This document shows positions 21,836 to 31,951 of a DNA stretch of 41,194 nucleotides, in pieces. The position numbers were made by a program, and so were the translations under genes. The stretch is from Phoronis australis. Its lineage: Eukaryota > Phoronida > Phoronidae. Each line of letters opens with the position of its first letter. The stretch's first letter is position 1. The notes beneath the pieces were generated by a model, which saw nothing but the letters and a program-made list of their open reading frames with translations, was not told where the DNA came from and ran no database searches. Where the stretch lies: contig NMRA01000833.1 in NCBI GenBank assembly GCA_002633005.1, positions 24,553-65,746 on the forward strand. The letters are read 5' to 3'.

Positions 21836-22110
21836 AACGACGCAGCGACGTCAGTGGTTCGTCCGCAAAGTGAATGCTGCTATATCGCGGTGCATCGTTC
21901 CGATTGTCCGAACTATGAAGCTGCGAAGAAAGCGGGTGTATCGTTTTTTCACCTTCCTCGAGAGCCCGAAATGCTTAGGAAGTGGCTCGCGGTAATGAAG
22001 AATGAAAGGTAGGCTGTAAATAGCAAGTATGAGGCCGTGAAACACCTCCGTGTCTGTGGCCGGCATTTCGTCGATAGTGATTTCTCTGACAAAATACGGC
22101 TTACCAAAGA
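21836..22110 (+). pseudogene. THAP zinc-finger remnant in family B copy 2
   Basis: The plus frame gives ECCYIAVHRSDCPNYEAAKK, then GVSFFHLPREPEMLRKWLAV, a TAG at about 22010, and after it KYEAVKHLRVCGRHFVDSDF. It shows the paired early cysteines, HLP-x-[EP]-P-x-LR-x-W and the closing C-x2-H expected of a THAP finger. This copy keeps the Trp that copy 1 has lost, but has its own stop and lacks the A-V-P-like box because the element is deleted after the finger. It would have been the N-terminal DNA-binding part of a transposase or accessory protein. Confidence 0.75.
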
Positions 22111-22240
22111 AATATCCACACGTTCCGTCGCCTGTGCATGTTCACGGTGCCTCTCTAGTATTCCATTATCAGTGTACTCCGGTACGAACTGATAGCCTGT
22201 GAAACCTAACGATCCTACCCGTGAAGTTTTCGTCGCCTGA
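22105..22240 (-). pseudogene. N-terminal remnant of P2X7-like frame in copy 2
   Basis: Reading the minus strand, an open frame gives GSLGFTGYQFVPEYTD and then ERHREHAQATERVDI before it runs into the deletion that removed the cysteine-rich part. It corresponds to SQFESEYTD and HRKRAQTTEHTDR of copy 1. The frame is preserved between the copies although the bases differ, and GYQF-x-PE matches the lead-in I recall from invertebrate proteins with a P2X7 C-terminal-like domain. This supports that frame as a real gene of the element. Confidence 0.5.
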
Positions 22241-23704
22241 GCTCTTGACTAAGTCGGGATTGGCATGGGGCGATTTGCCATGTAGACGTTTATTATTCTG
22301 CGTTCTGTTTCAAAATGAATTATTCTCATCCTAACCGATTCTTTTATAAAACTGAAACAAATTCTGTCTCATTAGATACATTTTGTAATGCCTTGGAGTT
22401 CTCGTGAGTGCAATTGTTTTGAGAAGCCAGCAGTGAATAAACCACTGCATTACCGGCCTTTAATGCCAGCAACAAAGGTAATGGACCGGGCATCAAGTGG
22501 CAGGAATGTGCATCATATTTTGTGCAACAAAAACACCTTTTTTAAAAAAAAATGTGCAAGTGTAGACGTGGGAACTTTTTGGAATTTGATTTATAGGTAT
22601 ATTATCTAGCCACATAGAAAAAACTAGGTTGCCCCCCCAAAGTACTCACAAGGATGAACGCTATGAGATCTTGCCCACCGACTAGAGGCCGTGTGAGCGC
22701 ATGGTAATTCAGTGTTTGCTGACAGATAACTGTTGTGAAACAATTAGAACTACTCGATTTTAGATGCTATGGTCACAAGTTTGGGTAATCTTTATTTAGA
22801 AATACAAATACATTATTCAAATCATTGTTACTGTACAACCTTTGCCCTGATGGGAACGAGAACCCGACTTCGCGGCCCCCGACAAGTAAGTAGATTTTCA
22901 GTTTCGTGAAATAATTCGCTTAATATTAAATGGTTCGTGCACATTATTTTTTGGCTCACTGATATAGTCTTTTCGTGACTGCAGGAGGTTTAGTTTCCTA
23001 CTCAAGCTGGTTTATGTTCGTGCCAGTCCGTGACGGGCCTGATCGGGTTCCGAGCCACTGGCCGGGATAACAAGCGATTTGTGTGTTTAGAACTAAAAAA
23101 ATCACTAGTATAAACAACACAGATCTAGGTTCTACTGTCTGTGTTTCACGAAAAAATACTTCAAATTTATCTCCGAACAGACCCCCTGCTACGGACCTTG
23201 AAAAATTGGCCCGGCTGCCGAACTTTGTAGGCTACGGTGTGTCCAGATACCAGTAAATCCGTAACAGCGAAATAAAATACGTTTTTATTAGAACTCGGTG
23301 TATTTTTAAGGGTTTTGCATCGAAGTTTTATGATTTATTGGTGTTAAACGCTGAATGCAAGCGATAGTCTGACACCACTAACCCGTGTTGGGAACTACTG
23401 AACAGACTGCGTGTGAAACCAATTACGTCGATTGGATGATTCCAACAACTCCGTCTGCCGTCAGGTGTCAGGTAACGCAACCGAACATGCCGTTATCGAG
23501 TAGAACTACTCGATCTAAATTGATACAAAATAGGTTGTTTTTTGGGTGGCATTCTCCTTAAATGACAGGAGTACATGGTTTTCGTGTGGCTGAGATTTTG
23601 GGAGAACAATTTAATACCTATGTAAATCTAATGATTTAATTTTAGTGTGGTTATCTGACCTTTTTATTTCCGTTCATCTATGCCCATTCCCTGAAATGTT
23701 TTAG

Positions 23705-23827
23705 ATACGAGCACAGTGCCTTGCGAGTTTGGAGGTTCAATGTGCGTCGCCAACGCAGTTTGCAACTCCTTGAAGAAGCAATGCATATGCAATGCTGGAT
23801 ACATGAAACATCAGTTGAGATGCGACA
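23705..23827 (+). CDS. EGF-like exon 9, GG-type module
   Basis: A 123-base phase-1/phase-1 exon with acceptor ATGTTTTAG and strong donor GTAAGT. It has GG-type spacing, begins VPCEFGGSMC and ends NAGYMKHQLRC, so it is closest to exon 7. The next downstream in-phase coding block is the candidate terminal exon at 25354, with exon 10 as the alternative partner. Both begin in a compatible phase. Confidence 0.88.
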
Positions 23828-25353
23828 GTAAGTAAGCATCCAGTTCATACAACAGAAAGCAATCCAACAGAACGTCATTTCCTTCTTAAGGAATAATGGC
23901 TCGTCACGAATTGCCGATTCATATGGTCTGACGGTTAAGTTAATTTACAATCGGTCTCCTTGGCGTGATGTTCAAGGTTACTATGCCTGATTATTTATGG
24001 TAAGTAGATGTACATTAATTACTTTCAATCTGTCGTACAAGCACTTTAGATTGAGAGTATAAGAATTATGTCTCAATTCCCTACTAACATATTTTGTACC
24101 ACTGAATGTTAGAGATAAATTTGGCGCCTTTCCTGGTAATGCGACCATCAACCTAAACATCCGGTTTAGACGATTGTTTTCCTTTAGTTTTGCGACGTTG
24201 GAGTCAAACATTGGAGTCGTGAAATGGGAAAGAGGTAACCTTACTGCCTGGTTAAAGAACGTAGATGTTTGTGTCATGTTTAACTCAAAATAAGTCTGAT
24301 TTTTTATAATTTGAAGTTGAATGTTACATATAGACCGAGTACAACTTGAGAACTGAGAAATCAGTAGCTGTCGTTTATACCTCCATCGGTAGTTACATGT
24401 ACATACCACATTGTTAACTGTTGTATCGTAACACTCCATGAGCTTTTGACTTCCATTTGAACTGTGAATAAAAGTCAACTCTTCTAGAAATTCACACAAG
24501 CAAGTTTTTACAGTACAAATTATATCACAATGCATGAATACACGGATTACGTGAAGTCACGTCCTGGAATACTACAGTGGCATCCATGATTCTGTCGCCT
24601 TTAATTTGCAAGCTACGCGTTTGTAGAGCTCTTGTCCCATTGAAAACACCTTGTAATTTCGTAGCCTCACTTTTCCCCTCGGGGTTCAAGTGTTATTATT
24701 GTCTGTGCGGGCTTAAGCCACACGGCGGATCATGCGACTTTTAAACTGGATAATGATATTCAGTATCACTTCAGTTTAAAAGCACGTGCGCAGGTAATGT
24801 TCACCACGGTGAGGTTTGAGGCTACGAAAGTACCCCGAAGTGTACCAGTTGGCACTCATTCACAACATCGAGAACACCATGGGCATTTCCGTAGCCTCAT
24901 CGCACATTGTATCCCCTGGAGGTGTTTCATATTTGTGCGTGTGCGATATTCAAGGAGGTTTATTCAAGAGACTATCATCGCGGTTTCACCATAGCAGATG
25001 CCAAAAGTTGTACGTGTTAGTCATTGTCAATCCTTAATCCGCCTTGTAATGTACTGTCGATTGTTGCTTAAAGACACTATGTCTCATTACAATCGTGAAT
25101 ATTTAAATGTGTAGCGTGCGTCAGCTAGTGACTTCCTCAAGAACTGTGTTTACAACATACACTGTATATGTAATCAAGAAAAGAAAAAAAACAACTAAAT
25201 TGAGGTTTTGAGGATAACGCCACAACTGATAAACAAGTGTGAACACATAAACAACCCTAATAATTCCATATTAGCATGAAATCGTTATTTAATAATGAAA
25301 TGATAAAAACTACGCCTTGCTTTATTAGGGTAACGACAATGGGTATTTCCAAG
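23828..25353. other. Intron 9 with an unexplained 184-codon ORF
   Basis: The minus strand has an open frame of 184 codons (24535 to 23981) starting with ATG. I recognise no domain, signal peptide or Cys pattern. It may be chance or a remnant of an unknown repeat. Around 24655-24830 the words TTTCGTAGCCTCAC and GTGAGG..GAGGCTACGAAA form a loose inverted repeat, and GTAGCCTCA recurs near 24890. Nothing else was seen. Confidence 0.4.
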
Positions 25354-25469
25354 GATTCCCGTGTCGTCCTGCGAAATGTGGACGAGGAGTGTGTGCAAAC
25401 ATGACGCCAGTTCACTGTCTTTTTGCAGCTGCAGTCGTAATCTCAGTTGCCGCCATATTCAGAATCTAA
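25354..25469 (+). CDS. Candidate terminal exon with hydrophobic C-tail
   Basis: After a possible acceptor TTTCCAAG the frame reads FPCRPAKCGRGVCANMTPVHC, then LFAAAVVISVAAIF and two more residues, and a TAA at 25467. It holds four cysteines, an N-M-T sequon, and an uninterrupted hydrophobic end with almost nothing after it. That is the layout of a GPI-anchor signal, or of a C-terminal membrane segment with a very short tail. The acceptor gives phase 1, matching every EGF exon; a second possible acceptor at 25327-25328 (exon from 25329) gives phase 0 with the same frame. An AATAAA follows 75 bases after the stop. The polypyrimidine tract is poor, which lowers confidence. Confidence 0.55.
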
Positions 25470-25543
25470 TGATACTTTGCATCTTCAAGCCTGTTGTCAC
25501 GTGGTAATCCCGACACATTCACTTTATATGAATTGCTTTACCA

Positions 25544-25549
25544 AATAAA
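25544..25549 (+). terminator. Polyadenylation signal AATAAA
   Basis: A perfect AATAAA stands 75 bases after the stop codon of the candidate terminal exon, at the distance expected of a short 3' UTR. Together they suggest that a transcript ends near 25565. Confidence 0.5.
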
Positions 25550-25565
25550 GGACACATACATGAAA

Positions 25566-26453
25566 CACCTCCGTGGGAAAACTTGAGGTTACGCAAGTTG
25601 TCGAAGTCGTACACAATTGCTGCAGTGCCTTCCATTATTTTTAAATATTAAAACATTGATAGTAGTTCACTGGTTCGGTACTCATTCTGGTGGCAGTGGA
25701 TTTCTTGTGTTGCACAGTGATTTTCAGAGCACACGTCGACATTAAAAAGCTGTGTCAGCCACGCTTTTTACAAGGTGTAAAATAGTTATACAAACATAGG
25801 TTTTTCTGCCTTTGCATCCGATAGTTGAATCCACCATGAACAATACAATGCACTACAACGTAACTAAACACAATGTTACAACTCTAAAAAGCCAACAACA
25901 CCAGGCAGTTCTAAAAATACAGAATAGTGACAGGGGAGCGTTGACACACTGTCATCACAGAATGCAATAGCGGCAAATGCAATGTCGAGTTCTTGGGGAT
26001 GTCGTTCACAGTTGCTAACGTGTCATTAGAATCATAAACTAGAACACGGAATTTCCAATGAGCTGCTGGAGTTGATTGTGATGACGTAATTAGTGGCTGG
26101 ACAGGAATGGGGGTTCATATCAAGAGGAAGGGTGATGACAAAGAAGGAGGGAATAAAAGGAGGGAAATTTTGGATGATTTGATGTGTGAACGCACCCCAA
26201 CAGCAATAAACTGTTAAAGTAAAACAACTTATAAAAGAACACAAACCGAGATCATGATGCTGTGACCAACTACACTGTCTGACTGAATAACTATTGCATT
26301 ATCCTGTATTGGTTAAGAACTAATTAATCGTCTTCCAAATATCGTATGTAGCCGATGGTTGCATGTGCTGACGAAGAAGTCTTTGATAACAGTTTCTCTA
26401 GTACATGTTGTTAATTGAGAGTTATTTCAAATACATGTAGTTCTAACATTTAG
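25566..26453. other. Intron 9 continued or intergenic gap
   Basis: If a second gene began here, a signal-peptide exon ending in phase 1 would be expected. I found no ATG followed by a hydrophobic core and a donor, so I favour an intron joined from exon 9 to exon 10. Confidence 0.45.
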
Positions 26454-26576
26454 ATGTGACGACGGTACCCTGCGAATCTGGAGGCCAAAGTTGCCCAGAG
26501 AATGCTGGTTGCAATATCAACTCAAAAATGTGTGTTTGCAAGGCGGGATATGTCGTGTTCCACGACGAATGCACAG
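26454..26576 (+). CDS. EGF-like exon 10, GG-type module
   Basis: A 123-base phase-1/phase-1 exon with acceptor ACATTTAG and donor GTAAGT. It starts VPCESGGQSCPENAGC and ends KAGYVVFHDEC with GG-type spacing, closest to exon 8. The intron to exon 11 is only 154 bases. It is the first module after the candidate 3' end at 25.5 kb. Confidence 0.88.
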
Positions 26577-26730
26577 GTAAGTGAATAGCGACTAAGAATG
26601 ATGGTGTGAACTGTCGGTACTGAGAATGCGTAATTCTGTGCTAAAATGTGTTTCAAGGCAATCGTACACTTTAATTACCAAAGCTGTTGCAATTTAATAT
26701 AGCTGCCATATTTTGTTTAACTTATTGCAG

Positions 26731-26853
26731 AGGTTTGGACGTTACCATGTGAGCTGGGAGGGATGAAATGTCCGGTGTCTTCAGTGTGCAATACGACTCG
26801 GAAGCAATGCAAGTGTAAAGCTGGATATATCAGATACAATGGGACGTGTACGC
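26731..26853 (+). CDS. EGF-like exon 11, GG-type 'W' subtype
   Basis: A 123-base phase-1/phase-1 exon with acceptor TTATTGCAG and donor GTACGT. A Trp stands four residues before the first Cys (VWTLPC), as in exons 13 and 15, and the third loop is CNTTRKQC, an N-T-T sequon shared with those exons. A second sequon, N-G-T, lies in the last loop. GG-type spacing is exact. If the donor is not used, the frame stops after three codons (TGA at 26859-26861). Confidence 0.88.
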
Positions 26854-27288
26854 GTACGTGATCCTGTTAGTGTATTCGGTTAAGAGGAATGATTTACTTT
26901 CTAAAGAGTGAAAAGTTGACAATAAGCGTAGACAAATCATCTGAATCCTACTGTTGCAATATTGTATTTGAATATGGTCACCACTACGGTGTGGTCAACT
27001 AAAAACAAAAGACGAGTTCCTACTTTGGAAATGGTGTCATTACAAAGTGCGGTAATTCCTCAGTTAGTATATGTAAGTGTGCGTCTTTCCATGTTATTTG
27101 AAACACAACACTTATACTTTCTGCGGTCTCAATCAATGAGACTAGGCCTAAGTGTTCCTAGTTTCCACCACTTGCAACAACATTATGTTTGGTTATGAGG
27201 CACTGTGTCGTTTGGGAGATTCGAGTGACTGTGAATTACGCATGCAACACGAAATTAGCGCAGACCTACCGATTTTAACGTCTTTCAG
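26854..27288. other. Intron 11
   Basis: Short intron with one motif-less plus-strand ORF (26962-27198). No repeats were noticed. Confidence 0.5.
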
Positions 27289-27411
27289 ATGAATCGACGG
27301 TTCCATGTGAGACGGGTGGATTGAAATGCTCTTCATCAAAAGTATGTAACACAAAAACAAGGACATGTGACTGTAAACCCGGATATATAATACATAAAGG
27401 CAAATGTGAAG
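27289..27411 (+). CDS. EGF-like exon 12, GG-type 'ES' subtype
   Basis: A 123-base phase-1/phase-1 exon with acceptor GTCTTTCAG and donor GTAAGC. It begins ESTVPCETGGLKC and ends KPGYIIHKGKC. The Glu-Ser opening, GGLKC and T-x-TC-x-C are shared with exons 14 and 16, and donor flanks (GGTAAGCCAAG-like) are similar too, so these three descend from one exon. It has no sequon in the last loop, unlike exons 14 and 16. Confidence 0.9.
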
Positions 27412-28398
27412 GTAAGCCAAGCTAAAGGCAAGTAACAGCTCGAAGTAACTTGCAAGTTATAAATACGGCTGCAGAATGAATCGATGAGTACCAATATTTA
27501 CGGCTGTGCTTTACCTTTAGCATAATTAAGAGCCTGTAAATCACCCTTTAAGATCCAGTTACTCAGTAAATACCAAGGGAATCTAGTTTGTTTCAATGGA
27601 GACTGCAACCGTCGAATGTGAAACGTTGCCGGAAGCCCGAAATCGGCATGTCGGTTCTGATTTACGAATGTATTAATGGTCGAGGACGACTGGACCAAAC
27701 GTTCCCAGACAGCAAGCAAATGCATTTGTACAGATTTGTAGCAAAGCCGAGCCTTATGCCCCTCTAAATCCACACCTTGCAAGTTGTATTTTAGGTTGTA
27801 TTTTGGCAAGTATGAAATAATGACATAGAAAAAGCATTGGATGCAGAACACTAAACTAGGGCCGTCCCAGATTACACCGCAATAGAACTCTCATTTGTCA
27901 TGGAGTTAAGAAAGCGCGTTGTTCTCATTGCCCGAACTAACATCACGCATCAACGGGTGTTTGTCAACTTTATTCAAGCGTCTCCCTGTCGGAGGTGCAG
28001 TCCAAAACACTACTGTAATATTTCGTTGACGTTGTAAGGACGGATAGGGTAATGCAGCTGGGAAAAAACTGCGAGGAATACAACAACAAATCTCAAGAGG
28101 AAATCCAAAGGCGCAAAAACGAGGCTACAAAAGTGCTTGGCGAAAATTGCGATACTGTGGTAAATAACGTGACATTCGATTCTCGTTGTGTAATAAGGGA
28201 CAGTCCTCTTACAATAAAGTATTTTTGAGCAAAATTGTGTCCGATTGTAGTTTCATGATGGTGTTTGTGAAAACACTTACGAGGGATATGCTTGAATGCA
28301 ACCGGGACGTTCCCATGGTGCGCTTCCGGGTGCAATGCATGTCTATGTCGAAATATGTACATTATCAGTCGTGATTAATACATCAATGGATTTTTTAG
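27412..28398. other. Intron 12
   Basis: The minus-strand ORF at 27498-27851 (117 codons) has no recognisable motif. The 28093-28362 ORFs on both strands overlap one another and look accidental. Confidence 0.45.
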
Positions 28399-28521
28399 AC
28401 ATATGGGTTGTACCATGCAGCTCTGGAGGAAGGAAGTGTCCAGTAAATGAAGTTTGCAACACCACAAGTAAAGAATGCAAGTGTAGAGTGGGTTATCTGA
28501 AATACAAGGGCAAGTGTGAAC
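28399..28521 (+). CDS. EGF-like exon 13, GG-type 'W' subtype
   Basis: A 123-base phase-1/phase-1 exon with acceptor GATTTTTTAG and donor GTAAGT. It opens IWVVPCSSGGRKCPV, carries CNTTSKEC with an N-T-T sequon and ends RVGYLKYKGKC. Closest relative is exon 15 (IWIVPC, GGR, CPVN, CNTT, KYKG). Both have the same split codon context GAA-C at the donor. It pairs with exon 12 as a two-exon unit repeated at exons 14-15. Confidence 0.9.
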
Positions 28522-29770
28522 GTAAGTGAGGTTGTAACTTGTAGGGTAGCTGTTTTGTCATACTGCGAGAAAACAGTATCTATATTGTTTTTCGCCTTTT
28601 CCAGGGTATACTTTCCATGGCCGATTCTCTGAACTATAGCTTTGAAACAAATCCTTGGGTCGGTAAATACTAATTAAAGCCAGCGGCACCAACTCAACAC
28701 CGGTGCCCCGAAACTCCGAAAACCCACCGGAAATACTCCATGCCCCTTGAAATCATGCCCCGGAGAAATCAAGTTTCAGAACCTGGACTTGTTTTCCAGA
28801 GATAGTCCAGTTTGTTGCCGAACTCACTCCGACCTTCGAGGTCTGACAGTTCAGCCGCGATGGTAACTGACTCAAATAAAACCAATTTCATATAAGAAAT
28901 TTGCATCCACGGTTAAGTGACCTCTTTCGGTGATTCTATCCAAATTGGTTATGAATCTTGCTTTGTTACCACAACACGTTTCTGTCACCAGGGAAATGAA
29001 ACAATCAGTCGGAAAAAACACATTGAATGCCTTGGTCACATATAGGTCAACGACCGGCTGATACCATCCCGATATTTCAACACGATGTTGATTATGATCT
29101 GTATTATCAGGAAGAGATAACCAGGAAGGGACAACTAGCTAAACCGCCGTTTTCGGCCTCCTTCCCCGGTCTAATTTCAGGACTTAAGTTTCGTTTAAAA
29201 GGAAACAGATGATTTTATCAGAGAGATTAAAGCTTTTTCTATACAAGGATATCAAAAAAATCACTTTGCAACCTTAAACAGTGGTGTAATTGTACTTTAA
29301 AAATATCGACTTCAGAGCACTCAATCGCAACTTCCCACACGCAGTCACGGGTATTTAAGCTTTTCCGTCGATGTATAGATGGCGCAGTAGTCAAGTACTC
29401 CCTCATTTGCATATCAAATTTGCATGTGGGAGTTCTGAGACTCTCGTCAGTTGTTGGTCGAGCGCTTGAGTGGATAAAGCGGTGACCTCCCACTGAGAGC
29501 ACGCGCTGATGAAGATACCACTCGATCGCTTCGCAATCAGGAGGTGAAAACACTCTCATGACCGCAGTTCTGAATTCCAGCTAAGCAAGCCCTATTTCGA
29601 GGAGCGGACTTTGAATTGTTTTCGTCCCCTGACAGTGGATTGCAGAGATTAGAATGAGGTCAACATCAAACTTTCTGCGGCTACATGTCGTGTTGACAAA
29701 AGTTTGAAGTGTCAGAACCATAGACGGAGCGTGCGGGATGTCATGATTCCTGTTCTTCAGTTGACGAAAA
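28522..29770. other. Intron 13, 5' part
   Basis: No exon. Around 29455-29500 the plus strand has GCGCTTGAGTGGATAAAGCG, a tRNA A-box-like word, but no matching B box or T-arm, so I do not call a tRNA or SINE. The 106-codon minus-strand ORF (29239-29559) overlaps it and is probably spurious. Confidence 0.4.
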
Positions 29771-29775
29771 CATTG

Positions 29776-30332
29776 CTATTGGCATAAAGAATGGCCGTGG
29801 GAAATTAATTTTGAGGTGGACACCTGTATCCAAGAATAAATATTAATACTCTGTAATATCTCATCCTCCGCGTTTCGTTTCTTTTGACGCTGTTTGAGGT
29901 TGCGGTATCGTGAAACAACACTGTCGGGTGAGAGAAGTTGCACCGAATAATTGGAATTGGCTGCAGTTCTTCCTTTAGAATGCCCGGACTCAACTGTGTC
30001 GTTTTCTTGGCAAGTCTCTTGCCTGCCGAAATTTTTCTGAGCATTGAAGACATCGGCCTTCTCTTGCGCCAATCAACCTTTTATCTGCTCAGGCTACAAA
30101 AATGTTATGCCTAATTTTCTACCATTTTAGCACACTTTGTGGTTCTGCTACAGTTAGCACTGCCATAATCGTATTTCTTAATTCCGCCACAGTATGCATA
30201 CTTGGAAGTTAGTTTTGCTAGGTGTTGTTCATCATTAAATGCCTCAAATTCCTTGACGCCATGGACATTTCCGTCAACACAAAACGCACCCTTGCCATTC
30301 TTAAAAATTCGTATATATGTGCTATAATTGCT
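29776..30332 (-). pseudogene. Two coding-like minus-strand frames of unknown family
   Basis: From 30332 to the TAG at 30113-30111, a minus frame without ATG has protein-like composition with five Cys (GAFCVDGNVHGVKEF, KYAYCGGIKKYDYG, NCSRTTKC). Downstream on the same strand, 30072-29776 is a hydrophilic frame (SVVSRYRNLKQRQKK, NAEDEILQSI). No family is recognised. They could be a dead repeat-borne gene in intron 13 or chance. An acceptor-like TTATAG lies just before the first frame on its strand. This is the best non-EGF, non-THAP coding signal in the gap, but weak. Confidence 0.25.
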
Positions 30333-30652
30333 TCAAAGGACCGGCAGTAACCGTGGCTGGAATGTCGGTAGCTTCGCGACTAAGTATACAACTAACTCCT
30401 GTTGAAATTCCCCATACTTCAAAATTCTTGTTTGCAGGTGCTGGTAATTGTCTTCAATGGTTTTATAATAAGAGACTAGAAATGCGAGTTGTCACTGCTT
30501 TACATTTTCACTGGCCACCTTGCTACATTCGACTTGCGCAATAGCCGAATTAGTGTCCACATTTGTGGTCACGTGCCGGATACAGGCCCATGAGACAAGT
30601 TGCAGCAACAAATTCAGTACGAATCTATAAACCCTTTTACACGCACAATTAA

Positions 30653-31947
30653 AGGTGAAAGCTTCCTTTTTTCATGTCACTTTTAGTACAAATAAGGTTC
30701 GTTGATTATCCCAGACACATTTTTCACTTAATTGCAACTTTTCGTAATTTGATTAATTTCTCGTCATCTACTCCGGAAGTGACGTTTGGGGAGGCAAGAG
30801 TTTCGCGCCAATTTCTTTTCATTATAGTCTGACTGTGAGAGCTGTCGAGTGAGTCATTGTTCTACCTCGGTTGTGATCAGTTCGGTCGTCGTTTGCTTTT
30901 GTTTACAAGTCAGTCAACATGCCACGTCTCACACGCGCTTTGGGTACCTTGCGTCGCTTTCCGAAGGATGACACACTTCGCGTACTTGGCTAGCTCGTTC
31001 ATGAGAAGAACGCAGAGTTACCCGTCCACGCAACGTACAAAGCAGTGGAGGGTTACCGAGTGTGTGGCAAGCATTGTCTGCCGTCAGATTATGACAGATA
31101 TGCACGCTGAATTGATGAAGGTCCCTGCAAAACAACGCCTTAAGAAGGGTACCATACCGTCGCTGTCGATTCCCGGCAGTGCCCCGTCGCCAACCCCGAG
31201 AAGTGCGTTTTTGAAGCGAGAAGCCTTGGGAGCTGTGGCCACTATATACACTGACTGGAGGCACTTCATCTGCTGTCACCCGTGCCTCCGAACGTACCCC
31301 ATTGCGTGCAATTTCGGAAACTAGCAGTGATTCGCCCTGTGCTGTTGTCTCTGAGCCCAGAGCCTGTAAGCAGTCCTGCAGCGATGTTGAGTAGTGGGAG
31401 TGAATACAGGCCCAGTTCGACACCCAGTGAAGAGGACAGTTCGTCATCCAATGAACAGATCGGTGAGCCTAAGTTTGATAAGTTTATTGTGGACTTGTAT
31501 TGGAGCTATTTGGAAGGTGCCAGGTGTGTGGCGAGGGAGTCACACGGCGGGATGCAAGCAACTTGGGTGCTCAGATCACTCTTCAGTGGGAGTGTGTCGC
31601 GGGACACTCAGGCAAGTGGGACAGTTCTTACTCTGTACGTGAGACAATAATGAGTACACCCCAGTACGCAGCAACAGCGTGGCATGTTGACTGACTCCTA
31701 AGCAAAAGCAAACGACGACCGAACTTATCACAACCGAGGTAGAACAATGACTGACTCGACTGCTCTCAGTCAGACTATATGAAAAGAAATTGGCGCGAAA
31801 TTCTTGCCTCCCAAAACGTCACTTCCGGAGTAGACAACGAGTAATCAATTAAATTACGAAAAGCAGTAAATAAGTGAAAAATATGTCTGGGATAATCAAC
31901 GAACCTTATTTTTGCTAAAAATGACATGAAAAAGGTTGCCTTCGCCT
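30653..31947 (+). mobile_element. TTAA transposon family A (Kolobok-like), copy 1
   Basis: Flanked by TTAA at 30649-30652 and 31948-31951. The ends are inverted repeats nearly 300 bases long: the left begins AGGTGAAAGC, and the reverse complement of the right begins AGGCGAAGGCAACC. Shared inside are GGTTCGTTGATTATCCCAG, CTACTCCGGAAGTGACGTTT, TTCTACCTCGGTTGTGAT and CGTCGTTTGCTTTTG. At 1295 bases it is a deletion derivative. The decayed transposase between the repeats reads plus. A second copy with opposite interior orientation is at 39270-40598. TTAA targets and a THAP-bearing product fit the Kolobok superfamily. It lies in intron 13, about 3 kb before exon 14. Confidence 0.8.
30919..31695 (+). 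pseudogene. Broken THAP-type transposase in family A copy 1
   Basis: The frame starts ATG-P-R at 30919 but has lost the first THAP cysteines. It continues FPKDDTLRVLG, a stop, then YKAVEGYRVCGKHCLPSDYD, the C-x2-H end of a THAP finger. After more stops a frame gives PSSTPSEEDSSSSNEQIGEP and KFDKFIVDLYW. A shifted frame (31500-31692) gives CQVCGEGV ... WECVAGHSGKWDSS, that is C-x2-CG ... C-x2-GH-x3-W, a second zinc-type motif I associate with Kolobok-like transposases. The catalytic DDE part is missing. Dead by stops, shifts and truncation. Confidence 0.7.
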
Positions 31948-31951
31948 TTAA

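Larger units (their letters stand above)
21710..23557 (+). mobile_element. TTAA transposon family B, copy 2
   Basis: Flanked by TTAA at 21706-21709 and 23558-23561. The left end AGGAGAATGCCTCCC and the reverse complement of the right end, GGAGAATGCCACCC, form short inverted repeats. It is the inverted counterpart of 6611-8710. Matching blocks include the THAP segment, the ATGGCAAAT region (reverse strand, about 22280), an AATAAAGATT word (reverse strand, about 22790) and the region rich in CGGGCCTGATCGG (about 23040). It is about 250 bases shorter than copy 1, having lost most of the P2X7-like domain and the THAP C-terminal part. It lies in intron 8, about 150 bases from exon 9. Confidence 0.75.

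Noticed and set aside
25329-25353. Alternative phase-0 start of the candidate terminal exon after TTTATTAG
   Set aside because: All upstream EGF exons end in phase 1, so this acceptor would break the frame; the later phase-1 acceptor is preferred although its pyrimidine tract is poor.
26854-26861. Stop codon shortly after exon 11 as the end of the gene
   Set aside because: The stop lies beyond a usable GTACGT donor, and further in-phase EGF exons follow; no poly(A) signal is close.
27498-27851. 117-codon minus-strand ORF as a nested gene
   Set aside because: No domain, no splice signals, no composition shift from the surrounding intron.
29455-29530. tRNA or SINE suggested by an A-box-like GAGTGGATAAAGCGG
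   Set aside because: No B box with a pairing T-arm follows at the right distance on either strand.
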